A stretch of 53,888 nucleotides of DNA from Hofstenia miamia (taxonomy: Eukaryota; Xenacoelomorpha; Acoela; Hofsteniidae). The translations under genes were made by a program, and so were the position numbers. The DNA lies in the NCBI GenBank assembly GCA_900660155.1, contig CABFPE010000119.1, positions 58,684-112,571 on the forward strand, given 5' to 3'. Within the stretch, counting starts at the first letter, position 1. Every line of letters begins with the position of its first letter. This document shows positions 1 to 10,634 of this stretch, one piece after another. Under the pieces are notes generated by a model. That model was not told where the DNA came from and searched no databases. It saw only the letters and a program-made list of their open reading frames with translations.

Positions 1-16
1 ATATATATATATATAT
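1..16. repeat. (TA)n microsatellite
   Basis: An uninterrupted AT dinucleotide run at the window edge; its full length lies outside the window. Confidence 0.95.
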
Positions 17-1782
17 TAAGTGTTTAATCAGTGTCATGCTAATTGGGGTTATTATGAGCTTTTCTGATTTATATTTGAGCTCTATTCAAGCCTATTATAA
101 GGTTGAGTTTAGTATGAAAATCTTCAGCATAAAAATGGCAGAAACATTTCCGTTATAAAATTAAAATTTGTCAATTTTGGTCATTAAGGCACTTCAAACG
201 ACTTGGTCAAATGGCCCCATGAAGTAAATCTTCAATAATACAATTAATCCTCACTCTTTCTCTATATAAAAATTTTTTATATTTGCTTGTGTTGTTTTTT
301 TTTCAAAAAATAAAACATCAATACTAGCAGTGCATTGATACTTAGTGTCTCTCAATTCAATTTTCGTTTTATTACAAGTTAAGTAATTTGGACAATCAAA
401 CTAAATTGTAATAAGTCTAGTTCTAGTGAAAATTCCATTTTTTTTGCTGAAGAACAATGCGAAATATATAGCTGAAGCTTTAGTGTTTACTTTTAATGAA
501 TGCATCAAAATTTATATTTTTCAAGATTATTTCAAGTGAACATACATTACAAATTGTTGCCCTAAAGTCAATTACTTAGCCAATTAACAAAATATTGAGA
601 CTACATAAAAAATTGCTTTTCATTTAGAAAAATACAAATTATTATCCAAAAGATAGCTTGGTTTCGAAAGTATTTTTCAGCATCAGATATAGTGAAGAAT
701 CTTATATACTTTATTTGCAAACAACACAAATTGAGTTTCTATTAAGTTTATTGCGATAGATTCCTTCAATCTCTCAATATCATTTAACTATTAACTTGAG
801 ATAGCGAAAAAATGAATCCATGTGCTGCTCAAACCACTTTTGTATTATCTGAATAATAGGCTTTAGCAAGTCGAATTAATTGATGTTTTTCTTAGTTGGC
901 TCTCAGAAAACAGAATTCCTAACAGTTCTATTCTAGAATTTATATTTTTAATCTTTACTTAAATAATATAAAGTATTTATTTCAACATACGAACGATATG
1001 GGTGTGCAAAAGTAAATTTAGTCAAATAGTACGAAGTTGTGCAATTATTCTAACATAAATAGATTACGTATTAACGTGACAATACCAAATTTTGCATAAA
1101 ACAACCTTATGACATGGAAAGTGATATCTCAAGTTATATCATTAATTTAAGCAAAGTCAAACATCTCAAATTAACTATTGATTTAAAGCCTTCTTTCAAA
1201 TTTCATATAATTCCTATTGATAAACAATTATCCACAGTTATCATAATCGCGGTAATACAAATGACAATTTTAAATGTACAATGTAATGCTTAAGAAATTT
1301 TCATTTCAATTCCAGTCAATACTGGACTATTACAGTAAAACCATCTAATTTTCCTCTTTTCTCAAAGAATTAAAATTAACCACAATGTTAGCATATTTTT
1401 TCAACATTTTGAATAAAAATTCATCTTGTATGATTTCTATTTCGATTTATCGCCTAAAATTTAAAAGCTTTTCCATATTAAAACTATTAATAAAATATCA
1501 GTCAATATTGTATTTGTCGTATTTTTTAAGAATTTTATTAGTTTTAATAAAAACATTCACATCATAGTTGTAAAACGGGTTGGGTTAAAACATTCAATAT
1601 TCAAATTGGGTTGAAGATAATATTTTTATTAATTATATCACAAATTGTGTTAATTAGTCAAATATTAATCTTTAGCATAAGATTTTTAGTGTAGAATTTT
1701 AACAATTCTGCACTCCATTATACCCTATTTAATAGTTGCAAAACGGGTCGGGCTGAAGATGTTTATATTTTCTAAAAATTAG
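17..1782. other. AT-rich stretch without recognised gene
   Basis: About 1.77 kb of AT-rich DNA with many stops in all frames. The only open frames are short and low in complexity. One imperfect direct repeat is visible: TAGTTGYAAAACGGGTYGGG occurs near 1564 and again near 1733, each followed by related AT-rich sequence. Its origin is unknown. Confidence 0.6.
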
Positions 1783-2201
1783 GGAACAATTTTAGAACCC
1801 TTGCTTTTTAACATATATATTTATGACTTAAGTGATTACATTAATTTTCATGTTATTCAATACGCTGATGATAATATGTTATCTTATTCAAATAAATCGA
1901 TTGAAAATGCAATCAAAATAAGTAAAGATAATTGTACTCAATTATCTCATTATTTTGCCTCACTAAAATTGCGTGTTAATCCTACTAAAACTCAATTTTG
2001 TATAATTTAATTAAAAGCTAATTCAAAATACTGTTTTCAGCCTCAGCAATACTTTAGTGACACCTAAATAGATCAAGTTGATAATTTTAAATACTTGAGA
2101 ATTACATTTAATTTAATTCATTACTAACTTTTCAAAAGCAATCTAATATTATCATTAAAAGAGTGGCTATTTCAATTATAGCACACAGCAACATATCTCA
2201 G

Positions 2202-2639
2202 AATAGTACGCCGGTCAAACTTTCGTCGCGGTGGCGGTGTGAGCCCCTAAAAAGAATCGTCGGTGGCAGCGTGAAAAAAATAATTTCTTTTATGATTATC
2301 CTATAGATGACCTTGAAAGTTTCCCGTTGAAACGGTAATTTTGTAAGGAAAAAACCTTGAAATAACGATACCAGTTTTATTCTCACCTTTATCGAAGCGT
2401 GGCTTGTAATAATAATGGTTCTCATCCTTAACTTCGTCTTCAAATAAAACACCAAAGTATTTGAACACCGCACTTTTCTTATCCGTGATAAGCTCAAGCT
2501 TGTTACACTTTTTCCTGTCAATACAGATCTGAAATCAAAATCAAATATATGCGAATGTCTATAAAAATTCACTGTTTCAATTGTCCGCCACGCCGTTCTT
2601 ACGTTGTCTTTTGATGCTTACAACGGCGGTGTACAGCTC
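2202..2639. mobile_element. 438-bp insertion with 8-bp target duplication
   Basis: This segment is flanked by the perfect 8-bp direct repeat TATCTCAG (2194-2201 and 2640-2647), and the interrupted LINE reading frame resumes after it. Its ends are weakly inverted: GTACGCCGG near the left end and, on the other strand, GTACACCGCCG near the right end. It is GC-richer than its surroundings. An open frame on the minus strand (2198-2572) resembles no protein I know and probably means nothing. The 8-bp duplication fits hAT-type transposons, but the terminal repeats are too weak for a firm family call. Confidence 0.6.
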
Positions 2640-2691
2640 TATCTCAGCAGCCAACTATGAAACCTAAAATTCAATTGTTAAATGCTATAAT

Positions 2692-5380
2692 CAGGCTGGT
2701 CCATTGGACAGATTTTTCTGTCCAATCCAATCCAATCCAATAGAAAAATTTTAGAACTTTCTAATTGGAATCCAATTGAATTCCAATAAGTTTGAGTTTG
2801 CTAATCCACATTTTGTATACGACATACATGACATGTTTTTGTATGCACATAATATTTATTTGAGGGCATCTGAAAAGGCCTGAATTTCGGTGGTAAAAAT
2901 AAAAATGAAGAATTTTAAGGAAAGTCTTAGAGAAAGCAGAATAAATTATGATTGCAAAACAAATGCATTGATTATATTTTAAGAATTTCTAGACAGCAAT
3001 GAGGCTAAAATACGAGATCCTATAGTCGATCAACATCGCTCTCAATACTGGATACCTCTGTTAATCTCTCTATTTGTTTGTTTTAAAGTAAAGTTTCAGT
3101 TCTAATTATGCTCGTCTCTTAGAGTCTTGCGGGAATACTTCGTGGGATCGGGAGGAATTTTGAACTGGGGGTGTAAAAAATTTTTTAAAATTCTGAGAGC
3201 AACAATTTAAAATGTTTCATGCATTAATTTTTTATCTGCGTTTTACAAATTTTGAAACTTATCACTTCATAGATGCATTTCTTAGAACTGAAACATATTA
3301 GAAGATGGCCTCATCACTAAAATGCCAACTCACTAAACCCAATGATTTGGAGTATTTTTATTCAAGCCCCGTAGTTGATGTAACATCTTTCTCTGAGGCA
3401 GATTATAAGAAATATATGCAAGATTCAACAGAATTTACATTTAGGGTAGGGCCCGTGCCCTGTTTGTAACCCATACCCATGAAAATAGGCCTGTGGGCTT
3501 GTCCGTGTCTGTATGCTTAACTCGTTATGCCTGTTGCTAAGTGATATTTGACTAAAATATTTTGATGCAACAAGCAAACCTTCAACTGTGCTATTAAAAA
3601 GAAACATACTTAAACTATCATAGTCATCAATGAAGTTTACATCAACAAAAAATTAAATTTTTTGTTGAAATCACTGCAAAGTTTAATTTTACAACTATAA
3701 AATCATAATTAAGTTATGTTTTGAAAAAATTAATCAACAAATTTTGTCAATCATCGATGACGTGCGCTCCCAAACATCATAATCATAATGAGGGCTAGGA
3801 TTTATATGCCTAAGGCATAAAAGAGATTTTTACTCATATTTGGACACAGTTTTCTTTAACATACATTTCTATGATAGCTCGCATATTCCATCATATTTCA
3901 CAGATACCAAATATTTCACTGAATTTTATCTGTTCCTGCAATATCTCGAAACTGAAGGCTCAAAATATTGGAAATTTTGAAACTTGTTTACTTGCTGGAT
4001 GACAACTTAATGTAAGAATTGTGTTTCATTACGATATCTTTCAGTTTCGCCATGAAACTATAACGCAACTGCCGAGGGCACTTATTTCTTTGCAACGGAT
4101 TTGAGATACTTGAAAATGTTATAGAACTAATGCAGGGGGAGATGTACAAAGAAAAGTTGAATGTTGTACAGCAAAGCTTGATTTACGACCCATGAGAACA
4201 TTTGCACAAGTTATAAAGAAGTAAAAATCCACGCAGCTGATTTTAGTCCTTTAAATATTCCTATATAAAGAAATGTGCTTCTAATCTAGGTGGATCAAAT
4301 TCAAAGACGAATGTTCATGACTGCTGATCACTTGAAACACCATTTATGTGTCTATTAGTATAAATGTGTATACCTTGGTAATTGAATATCTGTTCCCTCT
4401 ATTGTAGCTATTATACATATTTTAAATTACATTTTCGAAATTTCGGCCTATTATTTGACGTCGAATAGTTCCGGATAAAAAATCCGGGCCCTAACCATAA
4501 TTGACAGCACAACAAACAGTATGAAAATAAATAAATTGAAACTGCACTGCACAGCTTGTATGACATTGAAAAATAAATAAATTACATTAATTCGTCTTCT
4601 GAATTTACAATATTATGTATACAAGTACTATATTATTTATAATGCAATCAGATGACAGTGAAATGGTATTCCTTAAAATGGAGGTGAATTTTATGTGTAA
4701 TATGTTATGTACTGTTGTATAATTTCTACGATAAATCTACATGAAGGTTAGTATTACACCAAGTACATATACATAGATATATAGAATAGACCTAATATAC
4801 ATCATCGAGTAAAAACGACAAATATTCATGGAGAGCCCTTATGCCCGGCCCGTGCCTGTAGTAAAGAAGCCCGTGCCGGTACACTTTTGTCATAAAATTG
4901 CACTAACTATCCATTCAAAATGCTGCTAATATGAGATCACAAATATGCATATATTTCATGACAGAACTGCGATGAAGGCTTTATTAAGGGACATAAATGG
5001 ATTTAAGAAATTCATTTATCTTATGGTGCCTTCTTATAATACAAAAGCACAATGATAATGTCAGTACGATTTTTTTCAGATATTGTATTCTAATCAAATA
5101 AAATTATTCAAAACGTACTTATTTTGTGGATTAAGAGTCAATATTGCAATTAATTAACATGATATTTCGTATTAAATTCAGAATATTATCAGACCTATAT
5201 CAAGAGCATTAACTTAAGTTACCTGCATTGTAAAAACACCTGTGATATTTTGGAAATTTTTGTAAAATTATTCAAATGAAAATCCAATTGGAATCCAATG
5301 AATAGCAAATTTTGCTTGTCCAACCAATTCCAATGTCCAATTGGAATCCAATTAGATTCCAATTCCAATGGAAAAGCCTG
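2692..5380. mobile_element. hAT-like non-autonomous DNA transposon
   Basis: The element starts CAGGCTGGTCCATTGGA and its other end, read in reverse complement, starts CAGGCTTTTCCATTGGA, giving terminal inverted repeats of about 17 bp. It is flanked by GCTATAAT (2684-2691) and GCTATAGT (5381-5388), an 8-bp target duplication with one change. CAG-type ends and 8-bp duplications are typical of hAT. Both subterminal zones are packed with TCCAA/TTGGA pentamers, including four tandem TCCAA units at 2721-2740. No transposase is visible. A related sequence lies at about 32100-32400. GGGCCCG motifs near 3450 and 4490 may mark a further element nested inside, but I could not fix its ends. Confidence 0.8.
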
Positions 5381-6020
5381 GCTATAGTCTTAAGCCATTT
5401 TTGTTATGGCAACGTCCTTATACGGATGTGAATGAAGATTTCCTCAAGAAAATTAATACACTGTTGAAATGGCAATGAAGCTTAATGCAAACAACTATTC
5501 TGTTATTAACAATAGTGAATCATAACTTCTTAAATCCTCAATGTTGAATTCATATAAATGTATTAATAACTTTGCATAGGATCGTAAGCAATGGTAACCC
5601 CTACAATGAGATAAAATTTCCTAATCTTTTTGAAGTGGCACACCTAAGCACACACTCGAAATAAAAAACCAATTCTTTGTAAAAAGAGAATTATGAAAAA
5701 TTCATTCATTAATAGCTTTTAAAACTTTGAAATAACTTACCTAGAGTATTAAAACTACTAAACACATCTATGATATTTAAAAAAAAGAGTCAAATGATGT
5801 TTCTATAATTCTAGAAAAGAAACAATTGAATTCAAATAATGGAGTTTTGCATTTCATAACCTGGATTTTTCAACTTGAACAAATTCAAACGCCATAGCTC
5901 AAGAGCGCAATATTTTAGCTTGTAATATTTTTTTTTACATATTTGAAGATTTCAGAATTGCTATCAATATATGATATGTTGCAATGTAGCTCTTGAATAA
6001 AGATTTTGTCTTTTTCTTCT

Positions 6021-6151
6021 TCTATTATAATTATTACCAATCAATCATTTAAAAGCCCACTGAATTTCCATAAATCTACAATCACAAGAATCCCTGTGCT
6101 ACCTAGTTTTAAGAAGTGAATTTTATTAGCTCACACCAGAAATGAGAGGTT
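6021..6151. other. Spacer before the long-TIR element
   Basis: Short AT-rich spacer between the LINE 3' end and the first base of the long inverted repeat. Its last six bases, GAGGTT (6146-6151), are the likely left target-site copy. Confidence 0.5.
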
Positions 6152-7083
6152 AGTAGTTAAGGACGGGGAGACCCTGTTACATTGCAACACCCTAATGATG
6201 GCTATTTGCCATGTGGAAATGGGCTGATTCTATTGTACGCCATCTAGTGACGAAATATTTTTGACAAAGTTAAATTGAGAAAATTAATTTTTTGACCAAG
6301 TTTTTATTTTTGATTTCTAGAATTTAGGCAAACTGATATTTTTGATGGCAGGTTTCAATTAATGCGCATTTGTTGTAACAATGTTAAACATGCAACACTA
6401 TGCTTCAAGGACAATAATTCATAGATCCAAAACCCAAATATTTCAAATGATGTGTTTTTTGCATTAGAGTGTGTTTCCAAGCACGTTAATATTGATCAAA
6501 GCAAATATGCAAGAGGTAGAAAACAATTTCTTTAGCAATTGTGTATAAATTGTACTAAATGCAAAAGCATACATTACACAATGACTCCACATGATGAAGT
6601 TCTTAAGATGTGTTTGTTGTAACAATGTTTAATCATGCAACAAGGAAAATAATTGATACACATGAAACTCGTTTTCTGGTAATATCCAAATACAAAGTGG
6701 AGAAATATTTTGCTAAAGCTTAAGCACTATAGTCGTATGAAATAGATGTACATTTTCAAAAATAAGATAGAAATATCTGCCAAACTTAATAACAAGCATA
6801 TGAAATATACCATTGATAAATCAATAAAAAATTGAAATGTCTCATATACATGACAAAAGCAAGTTCATTTTCCGAATCTAGCAAATGTACACAGAGGTAT
6901 CACCATTTATTTTTGTAGTTGACACAGGAAATCACAATGGCAAAACTTATCCAGATTATTCAGTACATTGTAAGCTGATGTATCCATAATAGTACTGCAT
7001 TAATTGACCCATCCAAAATTACTTGTGAGGCCAAAACACTGTTTCCTTTCTATATGAAAAAATAAGAGATTTGATAAAAGTAA

Positions 7084-7468
7084 TCATTTATTCATTTGTA
7101 AGGTTTCCTTCTGTAAAGCCACTGTTATGAAAATTGCGTTTGTACCAGTTGAATGCTTTTGGATATCATGAGGAGGACAGCCAAATTTTCCTTTGATTGA
7201 CATACTGTAATAATGTACATTTTGCCATCCAACAAATGAGTAGTTCTTTAATATAGTAAATGTAGTTGTATGCATTTCCATGCAACTCAAAAAACACGTT
7301 AGATTTCAAACAAGACATCATGATTGATAAAAAAACCAACCGAATGTTACATGTTTTATCGAATTTTGCACGTTTTTTCACTTTATTTGGTTTATGACTT
7401 TGCATGGCTGCATACATTACAGAGGTTTTTTTCTTTTGTAACTTTAATATGTAAATACAATGACACAT
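7084..7468 (-). other. Coding-like stretch shared by both arms (left copy)
   Basis: The minus strand holds an open frame of 100 codons (7166-7468) beginning MCHCIYILKLQKKKTSVMYA. The right arm encodes a clearly related peptide on the plus strand. In both arms the frame points outward, toward the element's end. Related peptides are expected simply because the arms are copies, so this is not proof of a gene. I recognise no domain, and the many amino-acid differences between the copies argue against strong selection. Confidence 0.3.
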
Positions 7469-7569
7469 TCTTTATTCATAGTTGATGACGATTTTTTCCA
7501 TTGATAGATATGATTTCCAATTGTTAAATTAGTAAACTCCATGATGTTTTCACCATTCTAAATGTATAA

Positions 7570-7788
7570 ATGTTTGTAAATAGTGTATTAGTCACACTCA
7601 AAAATACAGATGCATGGTATTTAAAAGATAGAATTTCAAGGAAAATACAAAGTAATATTATACATAGCAAAAACAATGGCTATAAAATCGCCCAACAATT
7701 ACAAACTCTACAGTCTCAGAAAAATTTCTTTGCAAAATCATCAAGAAAGCATTCATCACATTTGCTAAGATTGATTAACGGGTGCTAA
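7570..7788 (+). other. 72-codon open frame, unrecognised
   Basis: A short plus-strand frame starting MFVNSVLVTLKNTDAWYLKD. It overlaps the segment that is missing from the opposite arm. No family is recognised, and composition is like the neighbouring non-coding DNA. It is most likely chance. Confidence 0.12.
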
Positions 7789-7917
7789 TTGATGAGTCAT
7801 AACCCATTGTTATTTCATGAATAATGTGGGCATTGTTATAGAATGGGTTAATCACACATCACATAATCAAACTATGAGTAATTTTAGAATTTACATGTGC
7901 ATGTGTTGGAGAATTTG

Positions 7918-7920
<3 letters not shown>

Positions 7921-7953
<33 letters not shown>
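7921..7953. repeat. (TA)n microsatellite ending at an N
   Basis: Pure TA run of about 33 bp in the left arm, stopping at a single N (7954). The equivalent place in the right arm (14978-14991) has a short TA run with no break. Confidence 0.95.
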
Positions 7954-7954
7954 N

Positions 7955-8116
7955 TAAAATAAATAAATTTTTTACTATTTTCACATATAATGGTCAGTTG
8001 TAATGTTCAACATATAATGGTCCTTTGTAAAACCTGATGCATGACGTTTTTAGTTTTGCCCTATTTATACATTTTTATTTAAATATTCTTGCCAATTATT
8101 TCATTATGTTCATAAA
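7955..8116. repeat. 162-bp segment identical to 8301-8462, bounded by Ns
   Basis: The segment between the Ns at 7954 and 8117 repeats 8301-8462 base for base as far as I can read. The opposite inverted arm passes through this point without it. It is therefore most likely a misplaced overlap from gap filling and not a biological insertion. Confidence 0.85.
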
Positions 8117-8429
8117 NTATACATATACATATAATGGTCAGTTGTACCATACTAATCGGGAGTTTTGATTACAACAGACCAGCAGAGTCAATTTCTTAAG
8201 GTTACAATGGACCAGGTGTGTTTCTCATTTCAAAAACCTTTTTTACTCAAACTTTTTTTCTCATGCATGTAGGCACATCAAATAATACCTCTTCTGATAG
8301 TAAAATAAATAAATTTTTTACTATTTTCACATATAATGGTCAGTTGTAATGTTCAACATATAATGGTCCTTTGTAAAACCTGATGCATGACGTTTTTAGT
8401 TTTGCCCTATTTATACATTTTTATTTAAA

Positions 8430-9430
8430 TATTCTTGCCAATTATTTCATTATGTTCATAAATTGAAAAAAACACATCAATTTTTTGGATTTTGGGGGCC
8501 TTTGAAGATGTTGTCCTTCACCACGAATATTGACCCTGTGGACAACGGTTTATTACATTTTGTAGGGTTTCAAATATTCTGCATGGCACTATTTTTTTGG
8601 GTGTTAGATTGTCAGTTCTTTATCTCTAAAAATCTCCAAAAATATGTGTTAATATTCGCACTTTTTTAATCACTATCTATTTCAATTATTAAAGTAGACC
8701 CTGCTTGGAGATTTATTGCTTCATTAGTTTTAATGTTATTGACTCAGTTTACATGGGATTTTTCACTGCCAAAATAACACTATCTCATTTAATACGTCTT
8801 CAAAACCATTTTTATCTAAATATTCTTGCCAATTATTTCATTATGTTCATAAATTGAAAAAAAAACGCATCAATGTTTTGGATTTTGTGGGCTTTTGAAG
8901 ATGTTTTCCTTTTCTACGAATACCCAAGTAGCAAGCTATCAATGGGCCATTATTGGTCCATTATTGGTGCCATCAATTTACCAACAATGAGCCATCAATT
9001 CACCATTAAAAGCCAATATTTACCAACAATACGCCATTCATATAACAACAATTTGCCTTCTAACATTAATGGTTTATATTGGCAAATGGTTGGCCAATAT
9101 TGGCCAACGATGCCAATAATGGACCAATAATGGCCCATTGATCATTGTTACTTGGGTATTGACCTTTGCACAGTTGTTTATTACTTGTTTAGGGGTTCAA
9201 CCATTTGGCATGGCACTGTTTTTTGTTTGTTAGATTGTCAGTTCTTTATCTCTAAAAATCTCCAAAAATATGTGTTAATATTTGCACTTTTTTAATCATT
9301 ATCTATTTCAATTATTAAAGTAGACCCTGCTTGGAGATTTATTGCTTCATTAGTTTTAATGTTATTGACGCAGTTTACATGGGATTTTTCACTGACAAAA
9401 TAAGACTATCTCATTTAATATGCCTTCAAA
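8430..9430. repeat. Tandem duplication of about 383 bp, second unit carrying a MITE
   Basis: Unit 1 (about 8430-8810) and unit 2 (about 8811-9430) share the same sequence order, including TTGCCAATTATTTCATTATG and GTTAGATTGTCAGTTCTTTA. They differ by scattered substitutions, so this looks like a true old duplication. Unit 2 is longer by the 234-bp MITE plus its 2-bp TA duplication. Open frames at 8463-8669 and 8873-9130 lie inside the units and are not convincing genes. Confidence 0.85.
8923..9156. mobile_element. Foldback MITE with TA target duplication
   Basis: The ends are CCCAAGTAGCAAGC and, read in reverse complement from the right, CCCAAGTAACAATGATC. The inner part folds back too: ATCAATGGGCCATTATTGG occurs at both ends in opposite orientation. 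TA sits on both sides (8921-8922, 9157-9158). The upstream duplicate unit has ACGAATATTGACC with a single TA at the same place, which is a direct empty-site control. TA duplications are usual for Tc1/mariner-type MITEs. There is no coding capacity. Confidence 0.93.
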
Positions 9431-9467
9431 AACACGAAAAGTTTATTTTGCCCAAACTGGGCACTCA

Positions 9468-9637
9468 TAGAAAATGGCACGGTAGTATGATATTGCACTT
9501 ATGGCTGCTACTAATTTATTTGATTTCAATTCATATGAATTTGAAAAACCGCATTGCAGTACCTCATTGCAAACAAAAATTGTGAAAAAGTATTAGTTCA
9601 CAATTTAGTTTTGTATTATTATGCCCTTAACATCAGT
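9468..9637. repeat. 170-bp direct repeat (copy 1), ends at an N
   Basis: Identical to 10465-10634. The copy stops exactly at the N at 9638, and the second copy begins exactly after the N at 10464, which is the pattern of two contig ends that should overlap. Confidence 0.9.
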
Positions 9638-9645
9638 NTGTATTT

Positions 9646-9674
9646 ATGATGTCACTTGTGAGATGTGACATCAT
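9646..9674. other. 10-bp stem hairpin
   Basis: ATGATGTCAC pairs perfectly with GTGACATCAT around a 9-base loop, near the left end of the 825-bp N-bounded piece. The function is unknown; it could be a palindromic trace of a mobile element. Confidence 0.4.
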
Positions 9675-10028
9675 ATTAAATAAATAACATGACTAAATTC
9701 CTTTGAAATCAATACGAATAAATTACTTACTTATTGTAATAAATTTCAGACCAAAAACGTTAAATCTTGTCAATGCCATCCTATAATATTTATTTGAATA
9801 TTTAAGTCTTAATTCAATTACAAATAAAATTTATTTCTTAATGTATAAATTCAAAAAGTCGGGGTGGCTAAGATGGAAAGATCTCACAAACTCGGGCTGA
9901 TCAAATCGTGTAGTTAAGATGGATTTTTTAATGAAAATTCTAATGGAAACTTAAAGGCCACAAATGAACATTGTAAAAAAAATCACTGTGACATTACTAA
10001 TTTTATCAAATATATATTTAGCAAATCT

Positions 10029-10223
10029 ATGAAGACAATTACAGCTGTTTTAATAATTCTGTTGGCAGTAGTTGGACAAAACTACATTCAAGCATGGATG
10101 ACCTTACAACAAAGATCTGTGAATGATGCCGAATGCAAAAACACGCATGATAAGTGTAAATATTCAAATCAGTGTTGTTCAAAATATTGTTTTGTTACTA
10201 GTTTTTTTCAAAGATGTATGTGA
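10029..10223 (+). CDS. Secreted cystine-knot (ICK) mini-protein precursor
   Basis: This is a complete 64-codon intronless frame from ATG to TGA. Residues 1 to about 22 form a signal peptide: a lysine at position 2, then a hydrophobic core ITAVLIILLAVV ending near IQA. About ten linker residues follow, then a mature part of about 30 residues with six cysteines in the order C-X6-C-X5-CC-X3-C-X8-C. That framework is the inhibitor cystine knot shared by cone-snail O-type toxins, spider toxins and many harmless defence or signalling peptides, so a venom role cannot be claimed. An AT-rich TATA-like stretch precedes it (10010-10020) and AATAAA lies 25 bp after the stop. It looks intact. The ORF lies on an 825-bp piece bounded by Ns, so its linkage to this locus is doubtful. 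No relative is seen elsewhere in the window. Confidence 0.75.
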   Translation: MKTITAVLIILLAVVGQNYIQAWMTLQQRSVNDAECKNTHDKCKYSNQCCSKYCFVTSFFQRCM

Positions 10224-10248
10224 TCTTAACAATGTGTTTAATTGTTCT

Positions 10249-10254
10249 AATAAA
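10249..10254 (+). promoter_or_regulatory. Polyadenylation signal AATAAA of the cystine-knot gene
   Basis: AATAAA lies 25 bp downstream of the stop codon, as expected for a short single-exon transcript. The hexamer is common in AT-rich DNA, so the evidence is its position. Confidence 0.5.
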
Positions 10255-10464
10255 AATGCAAAACGTTGAATTTGAACTTTTTTTAAGCAAATTTTTAGAC
10301 TAAATGATTGCAAATTTTGGAAAAATTAAAATGTTGTTTTATGATACATCTTTAAATATATATAATACAATTGTAATTACTATTAATATTGATAATTAAG
10401 ACCTCTGACAGGCATTAATAAATGCCTTTGGGCTCTTACTCAACTTTGGGCTCCTTACCTGAGN

Positions 10465-10634
10465 TAGAAAATGGCACGGTAGTATGATATTGCACTTATG
10501 GCTGCTACTAATTTATTTGATTTCAATTCATATGAATTTGAAAAACCGCATTGCAGTACCTCATTGCAAACAAAAATTGTGAAAAAGTATTAGTTCACAA
10601 TTTAGTTTTGTATTATTATGCCCTTAACATCAGT
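10465..10634. repeat. 170-bp direct repeat (copy 2), begins after an N
   Basis: Identical to 9468-9637. From here the sequence continues without interruption into the rest of the element, so copy 2 is likely the true joining point. Confidence 0.9.

Larger units (their letters stand above)
1783..6020 (+). mobile_element. LINE (jockey/CR1-like) remnant, split by two insertions
   Basis: The plus strand encodes a degraded reverse transcriptase. It begins in the palm with GTILEPLLFNIYIYDL, continues with the catalytic YADD box (near 1861) and LRVNPTKTQF, then FKYLRITFN (near 2085) and the thumb-side stretch IIKRVAISIIAHSNIS (to about 2200). The same domain resumes in 2648-2691 and, after a 2.69-kb insertion, at 5389 with VLSHFCYGNVLIRM. 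A weak C-terminal tail and an AATAAA signal (5996-6001) follow. In-frame stops and frame changes mark it as dead, and the 5' part (endonuclease and fingers) is absent. The family is an endonuclease-type LINE judged from motif order; the exact clade is not certain. It is the oldest layer here because two other elements interrupt it. Confidence 0.8.
6152..8255 (+). repeat. Left terminal inverted repeat arm
   Basis: This arm pairs in reverse complement with 14850-16695. The match starts at the outer end, runs through the (TA)n tract near 7920 and ends near the shared phrase GTTTCTCATTTCAAAAACC. Differences from the other arm include about 110 bp present only here (about 7678-7785) and a 162-bp insert (7955-8116) bounded by single Ns, which looks like an assembly artefact. 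Confidence 0.9.

Noticed and set aside
2198-2572. 124-codon minus-strand frame
   Set aside because: It covers most of the 438-bp insertion and no family is recognised; it is likely chance in GC-richer DNA.
3440-4500. A separate element with GGGCCCG inverted ends inside the 2692-5380 element
   Set aside because: GGGTAGGGCCCG and GGTTAGGGCCCG form a short inverted pair, but no target duplication was found, and another GGCCCGTGCC copy at 4855 makes the boundary ambiguous.
10029-10223. Calling the peptide a conotoxin or venom toxin
   Set aside because: The cysteine framework is shared by many unrelated secreted peptides, and neither the signal peptide nor the context identifies the family.
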